Notes under the pieces: generated by a model | The model's input: the letters and a program-made list of their open reading frames with translations, nothing else | What the model was told of the DNA's origin: nothing | Databases searched by the model: none | Position numbers and translations under genes: made by a program | In this document: positions 57,672-64,000 of the stretch, piece after piece | Numbering within the stretch: the stretch's first letter is position 1 | Layout: the number at the start of each line of letters is the position of its first letter | NCBI GenBank assembly: GCA_020137815.1 | Contig: CM035361.1 | Coordinates: 5,370,960 to 5,434,959, forward strand | From: Hormiphora californensis | Taxonomy: Eukaryota > Ctenophora > Tentaculata > Cydippida > Pleurobrachiidae | Direction of reading: 5' to 3' | DNA: 64,000 nt

Positions 57672-60600
57672 CTGCTGCTCTCCCGAAATACTCTCATAGA
57701 ATACGCTCTATCTTATCTTAATCCCCCTCGTTCATGAATTGCCCTCTTTTTCCTCTTGTTTTCTTTTTCCCTCTCCTTTCGCTACACACCACCTCTTCTT
57801 TCATTCCTCCTTTTTCTCTCTTCTTTTGCACGTCTTCAGGCAATTTGAGACACGGCTCTGCTGCTCGAGTACTGTATTTTTTTTTTATAAAAAAAAAATA
57901 ATTAAAAAAAATAACAAAAAACAAAATTCCCTTGCAAAACAACACACAAAAAAAAAACAAACTCCCTGAATACAAAATAATATAACTCGCTCCACTTTCT
58001 CTCTCACTCAATCTCTTCCTCTATATCTGAAAACCTCGCTCTCTCAGCTCCTATCTTTATTTCTATCAGCTCCCTCCTTTCTCTAGTCTGCCTATCTGTA
58101 TTTCTGTCTCCCCTTATCTCTTCCGTTTCCCTAAAACTATTTTTATTTTGGAAAATTCTTACATAGAATGCAGACGTATAGGGCGTACATATGTAACGAC
58201 CGATTTTTTAAATAGATTTTTGCATAGATTTTACATAATACATATAGACTTTTCATTTAATGTTAACTGTGTATGACATAATACATATGTATTGTTTGTT
58301 TTTCCTGTAGCGCATGTGCCAACATAATATAGTTGACATGGTTGTAGAATACCCGTGGGTTTTTAGAAATAGACTTTTGTTGATGAAGGGCATAGATCGA
58401 TGCGATAAAAAAAAAAAAAAAGCTTTCATATAACATCTATTTGATCCTTTGGAGATATACATCTCTTTCTTAGATCGCTTTCAATTCAAATTAATCCAGC
58501 TTTTAAGCTATAATACTGTTCTTTGATATAGGCCGCTAATTTTGGGCCATGCGTGTGTATGTCAGCTGTTAGGTACAGCAAAGATATAATACTAACACAG
58601 AGATAATCATCACACCGAGGCCTGCAAGTGCACGTAGGTACTGCAGAGACACACACGCATCCACACATACTACTGTATATCGCCGTCCTTTGGTGTGAAA
58701 ACAGGTATTTTCCGCTTGAGTTCGCACTCTTTCGCAGGGAGCTTGAGATGGCAGGACTATCATAGAGTTGAAGCTGTCCTTTTTCTCAAGTTGGTGCATG
58801 AAAGGGGCTGAAATCTTCAAGTTTTAACCAGGAATTTTTTTAATTTTGATATTTTATATGGGAAAAAAAAAGGGCTTTTTTCATATTTGGTTTTTTCTCA
58901 ATTTTCTTAGAATCCCAATCCCTTTTATATCCCAAAAATTTTGTGGCGGTTTACCGTTGACAAAAACTAACAATTATATTTAAACCCCAATTACCACCCT
59001 TTTCGGTTGTACACACTTTGCTTGCATCGATCAGTACCCGTTTATATGTCCCACATCCAAGTTTTTACATATATGGCTTAATTTTCATACGATCCCATAA
59101 TTTCGGCACATATTCCGACCCCCGGGTTTTCATGTGTGGAATTATCATTTCCCCCCGTCCCCTTTGTTAGGTCAGGGCCCCATCGGCAAAGGTCATTTGT
59201 CCCTTTCTCCCGTCATGTACTGCAATGTATTTAAATTTTTATGATTTGCGAAAGGCGAAAAGAAAGGGAAGGGCAAAAAAAAGAAGGGGAGGAGACGGAC
59301 CCCAAGGGGGAAATGGGGGAAAAGCCAAAAGAGAGAGAGAGAGAGGGGAAAAGGGGGAGATAGGGGGGAGAGGGGGAGAGAGAGAGGGAAGGAGGAGAGG
59401 GGGGAGAGAAAAAAGAGAGAAAAAGGGAAGAAAAGAAGGGAGAAGAGAGGGAAAGAGAGAGAGAGAGAAGAAAGAGAAAAGGAGAAAGGAGATAGCATAT
59501 TGATGCAATATATTTCGCTGTTTTGAGACAAGAAGCCTTTATGACTCCCCAAAGTTAATTTTTAAATGAGTGGGGCAAAAAGAGGAAAAAAATGTTTTTT
59601 ATTTTTTTTCCCCGGGGAAAAAAAAAATAGGGTGGTATTTTTTTTCTTTAATTAATTTTTTTTAATTTTTTTTTTTATTTTGATAAAGAATTATTAATTA
59701 AAATTTTTTTTTTTTCTTTTCTTTTTTTTTCTTTTTCTTTTTTCTTTTTTCTTTTTTCTCCCCTTCTCTCTTTTCCCCCTCTATCCTTCCCCTCTTCTTT
59801 CTTTTTTTTCCCCCTTAAACCCCCAGCTTTTTCTCTTTCTTTTTTTTAGGGGTTTTCCATGCATAGTTAGCCCCGAGTAGGCCCTTAACACTATCAAAAA
59901 TTATATAGTAATGCATTTTTGGGTCTCTTTTGTGCCCTCTGACTTTTTAAAAACTTTACTAATGAGCAATTTATATGTACAGCTTTACAATTTTTTATTA
60001 TGCCTGCCCCCCGATTTAAGTTAAAAATATAAATTAACGCTTAAAAAAGAAAGAAGAAAAAAAAAGACGAATGGCAAAAAAGAAAAACCAAAAAGAAAAA
60101 AAAGGGATTTTTTTGAAAGAATGGACATGATCTAGTGCCTTAGGAATTACGACTATATAAACCGTATCTATTTTTATCTTCTTCGAAAAACGTTTCGTTT
60201 AAAAACAGGTAGTTGTTGTTGTTTAAAATTCTATTTTTGCTTTTTTATTTTTTTTAAATCTATTATGTCAATAAACTAAACCACTATCATCGTTGTATTT
60301 AGCTCCGATGATATAACAAGGATCGGGATGGAAAAATCAAATCGGTAAGAAAAAATTAAATCATAGATTAATTAAATAATTGATTAAAATAAGTGACCAC
60401 TAAACTAAAATCCGAATTTCAAGATTTCCCTACAATACTAACTACAGGTGAGAGAGAGACGAATCAAGGAGACGAGAACAATAAATCTCGGGGAGAGAGA
60501 TAGTATCTCCTGTGTGTGTCAAGTGCTCCTCCTCCTCCTCTTATTCTCTCAGTCGGCAGACCAGTGTTCCGACGAGGGTGGTGAATAATGCCAGGCCATG

Positions 60601-61175
60601 CACACAAGTGAAAAAGACAAAAACCAGGTAATGATTCCGATCAATTATTTGACTAGCTCAGTTTATCATCGTCTTCGGAATTTTTTTAGTGTCTACCGGA
60701 TCAAATGTCAGACATTGTTTTGTTCGTGTGCCGGATCAAATATCCTTGTTTTCTGTTTGTGAGATGTTATGAGTTGATTCTCTTTCTATACCGGATCAGC
60801 GCCGAATCAGATGGCAGATTCAGATTCTTGATTCAATGCTGATGCCTTTCTGTTGCATACTTAATAGCCTCACATCAATCTTACATGGATGGAAAGAGAA
60901 AAATTGGGAGAGAGAGAGAAATATAAAATGAGCAGTGCTGGTTAATGCATTAATAATCCGGGTATACTCTTTAGTCTAGTCATGCTCTTTGTCTCTAGGA
61001 AATATTCCAACGTAATTTAGAAAATAAATTAGAGCATGCCCAGCTGGGAGAAGAAGAGCACTCTCATTTCTCAAGAGAGAGAGAGAAAGAGAGAGAAAGC
61101 CAGGATTGGAAGCAAATTGAAATTTAAAATGATGTTCACTTTTAAAAGATTGAGACCATGGCCGCTCTACTGTAG
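49859..61175. other. Gene-poor region dominated by simple repeats
   Basis: CT-rich blocks lie at 52374-52600, 53417-53580, 53800-54110, 54485-54840, 56337-56650 and 57625-57675. GA-rich blocks lie at 50310-50520, 56155-56290 and 59320-59490. A homopolymer-rich, error-like block is at about 58830-60130. A family 3 relative lies at 53160-53345 and a pogo-like fragment near 56871. Many CT blocks here are interrupted irregularly (ctcctct, tcgctc), unlike the clean arrays before 40 kb. No exon could be supported. Confidence 0.5.
53160..53345. mobile_element. MITE family 3, degraded
   Basis: agtcgtaactgaacctcagt at the left and cctgaggttcagacccgatt at the right pair, with further cctgaggtttcaggg inside. 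Confidence 0.55.
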
Positions 61176-61486
61176 AGTCTACACAAGGCTGTGCTGCAGC
61201 AGGTGCAGTGGTGAAAGAAGCATTTCATCACCCAACCCAGCAACCCTATAATTCAGCTAACACAGACAGTAAACGTACTCAGAATCACAACTTTCATGAA
61301 CATGGGTATGAGAGAATTACAAAACGTGTGACTCACGTCACTCGAGTTGATTCGCCTGACGCTGTGTGTATAAACTATATTCAAGTCACTCGTCGTGGGT
61401 TTTTTAATCCATGTTATTTCTATGTTCATCAAACTTCTTGTAAGCGACCATGTCCATTGGACATTGGTGAGATCAATTCCAATTAG
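61176..61486 (+). CDS. Coding-like terminal exon of an unknown cysteine-containing protein
   Basis: A frame is open from a stop at 61151-61153 to TAG at 61484-61486. A plausible acceptor (ctctactgtag) gives an exon start at 61176. The protein reads TQGCAAAGAVVKEAFHHPTQ, then a His/Asn/Arg-rich stretch, then DSPDAVCINYIQVTRRGFF, NPCYFYVHQTSCKRPCPLDI and GEINSN. Four cysteines in the last 50 residues and a mixed hydrophobic pattern look like a folded, possibly secreted, domain. No family was recognised and no upstream exon was confirmed. The low repeat content and steady composition across about 300 bases are the main reasons to call it. Confidence 0.35.
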
Positions 61487-61543
61487 TAGAAAAGGGATGC
61501 ATATGTACTGGTCACAAGTATAAATCATCTGATCCAAGCATTC

Positions 61544-61548
<5 letters not shown>

Positions 61549-61630
<82 letters not shown>
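61549..61630. repeat. (CT)n microsatellite
   Basis: About 38 uninterrupted CT units shortly after the coding-like exon. Confidence 0.95.
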
Positions 61631-61631
<1 letters not shown>

Positions 61632-62335
61632 TTCTCATTTATGCAACTTATGCGTAAAATAACCCATTATTCCGCATTGACTGGGCTGTGTCACTACACA
61701 CATCAATTTATTGAGCCTTCGTTTTAGCCCGTTATAAACCTCTCAAAGCTTGATCGTCAGTCAGTCCATCTCTCTCTCCCTCGCCTGATTCCCCGCTTGC
61801 AAGATCGTACTTTGCAGCTCTCCACCATTTTTCTTCTACATTTCCCCTAAAATGCTATCTTTCTCTGCCCGACCGAAAAGAAAAGAGAGCATACACGGGT
61901 GTTTTATTATAGCTCTAGTGGTTTAGTAAACTCTTTTGTTTGTATACAGAATTAGAACTCTACTAGGAACTCTAGGAAATACAGTTTAAAGCTTGTATAA
62001 TTTTTAGCCAAAAAGAGTGTCATGCGTCGTGCGAGGTACTGAAACTTATTATTATCCCAAAGGATTGCATTTACTTTTGGTATTGGTTTCCGTTTGGTGT
62101 AAATAAGCGAGAGTTTGTTTCAGTTTTGCTGGTTCTGTACGTCACACACAGACGCACAGACACACACACACACACACATGAAAGACTTATTGGCTACATG
62201 TAATTACACTTGCGCACATAGAGCTGTGTTCTATACACAATGTATCTGCCAATGCATGGGCTAATAATAAGTGAGGGAGAGAAGGAGAGGGAGAGAGGTA
62301 GAGAGCGAGAGGGAGAGAAAGAGAGAGGGAGAGAA

Positions 62336-62414
<79 letters not shown>

Positions 62415-62982
62415 TATATATAGAGAGAGATAGATAGAGAAGGTAAGAGAGAGAAAGAGAGGGAGAGGCTGAGAGACATAAAGGGAGAGACATAGAGAGA
62501 CAAAGAGAGAGACCTAGAGAGAGAGAGAGGGGGTAAGAGAGAAATGCTAATAGTGCTCAATGATCGACGCTATTGTCCTCTTGCATCGCCACACCCTACA
62601 CGGTTCACTAAACCTACTTATTAGTGTATTATAGGGACACTCGGCCTACTTATTAGTGTATACACTCGGCCATCAAAACATTGTGACCGGTGAACGTTAA
62701 ATAATTTCTCCTCAATATCATCTACTAATACATAGGATGGCAATTTAGCCTATAATACTAGCTGCTATACTTTCATCTACCATTCTTCTCTTTGTGTTCC
62801 ACCCTCTCCTTCATCTCATCTCTCCCTATGGTTCATGCACTCTCTCTCTCTTCTTTTTCTAAGTAACAACTATAATATCTCGTCCATCGTCTGTATGCGG
62901 CTGCAGCAACCCTGTAAGCTCTCTCGTCCTCCCCGCCCCATTCTGTCTCGCTCCCCCTCTCTCTCTTTCTCTCCCGGCACAT

Positions 62983-63013
<31 letters not shown>

Positions 63014-63121
63014 GTACCACCACAATGATCCACTAGCTACTATTTGCGTTCGAGTTTGTGTACAATAAGCTTGCCTTATAACACTACTACTCTCCCTCAC
63101 CTCTCTATCCCTCTCTCTCTT

Positions 63122-63161
<40 letters not shown>

Positions 63162-63162
63162 A

Positions 63163-63193
<31 letters not shown>

Positions 63194-64000
63194 TCCCTCT
63201 CCCTCTCTCTCTCTCTATCTCTCTCCCTCACGGCCTCCCTAAATTGCATGTCTCGCTGATTGTATGAACTTACTATGGTACAATTCACTGCGATAGATGG
63301 GTCTATTGCAATGATTATCATTTCTGTATCTGCATACAGCTGTATCGAAATAGTTTCAATCATAAATTGTAAATGGTCATCAATATTATTCTGAAGTTTT
63401 GGCTGTTGATTTGTGTTTCTTTTGTTCCTGGAAGCCTTGCATCTTTTGCCCCTTATTCGAGGAATTTTGTAAGATTGTATATGATTTGTAGGTATACAAG
63501 CAGAAAGAGAAGTAAAGAGAGGAGGATATGAGAGGGGGAAGCAGAGAGAGAGAGAGAGAAAGAGAAAGATAGCTAGATAGAGGGAGAGAGGTAGCAGGGA
63601 AAACAAAGAAGAAGGCTCAGCTTGCTTGGGATGCTTTTCCTGAGGCGAAAGAGCTTGGGTTTGTCTTCAAGTGTACACACTCAGTTTTTCTTGGCGTGTA
63701 TTTTTTATTGAATCGACTCTTCACATCTCATAGCTCAATCAATTATCTATATCAATTTCCTAAAATAAGCCCGAATATATCTCGCTATAATTGATATACT
63801 CCTGAGTTGCTTGCTTTACCGGAATTTTATTGATCTAAACCGTGAAATATATAGTTTGCCGATAAAGTGGTATAAAGATGCGAAACTGCTATGCTGTATG
63901 ATAGTTCTTCCAATGAGTCCTTACCGGCGGAGGTTTCTCTTCCTTCGTGTCGAATTTGGAGCTATTATGAAGACGTGAGTGGGAATCGGGAAGCTCCGGC
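61631..64000. other. Window end, no gene recognised
   Basis: A GA-rich block (62271-62545), a short (CA)n (62159-62178), CT tracts (62985-63014 and 63090-63235) and a GA tract (63540-63600) are present. Remaining sequence shows only short open frames. Confidence 0.5.

Overview
The window is animal (metazoan) nuclear DNA. It shows short phase-consistent introns with GT..AG ends, exon-shuffled extracellular domains (a CCP/sushi domain on a symmetrical 1-1 exon), C2H2 zinc fingers with TGEKPY-type linkers, an I-BAR/WH2 actin regulator and a C2-like tail. Compact introns plus a farnesoic-acid-methyltransferase-like secreted domain suggest an early-branching marine invertebrate, possibly a sponge; that placement is inference. 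No bacterial, organellar, tRNA or rRNA feature was seen.

Layout. 1-9.2 kb, plus strand: the 3' thirteen exons (644 residues) of an MTSS-like I-BAR protein whose 5' end lies outside the window. 9.2-11.5 kb: intergenic, with several inverted-repeat elements. 11.8-14.4 kb, plus: a secreted protein with a signal peptide exon, a FAMeT-like exon and a CCP exon. 14.4-17.1 kb: transposon remnants, including a 947-bp foldback element. 17.4-22.4 kb, minus: a five-finger C2H2 gene. 23.7-24.6 kb, minus: a decayed non-LTR retrotransposon ORF1-like protein. 31.6-33.0 kb, plus: a four-exon, 138-residue secreted precursor with a furin-type site. 33.8-37.0 kb, minus: an unrecognised multi-exon gene. 47.1-47.6 kb, plus: the last two exons of a possible C2-domain protein. 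61.2-61.5 kb, plus: one coding-like cysteine-containing exon. The rest is mostly (CT)n/(GA)n sequence, MITE debris and four blocks that look like uncorrected low-accuracy assembly.

Two themes stand out. First, 3' splice sites are repeatedly duplicated in tandem: at several intron ends of the MTSS-like gene (about forty 45-bp units at one of them) and at one intron end of the zinc-finger gene. In the large arrays the unit carries the acceptor AG and adjoining exon sequence, so the array is a series of acceptors. Second, the window holds many non-autonomous DNA transposon families. Two have perfect 8-bp target duplications (hAT-like) and two have TA duplications (Tc1/mariner/pogo-like). One hAT-like family carries CCAAT boxes and a GTCACGTGAC palindrome. 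The genes do not form an obvious shared pathway.
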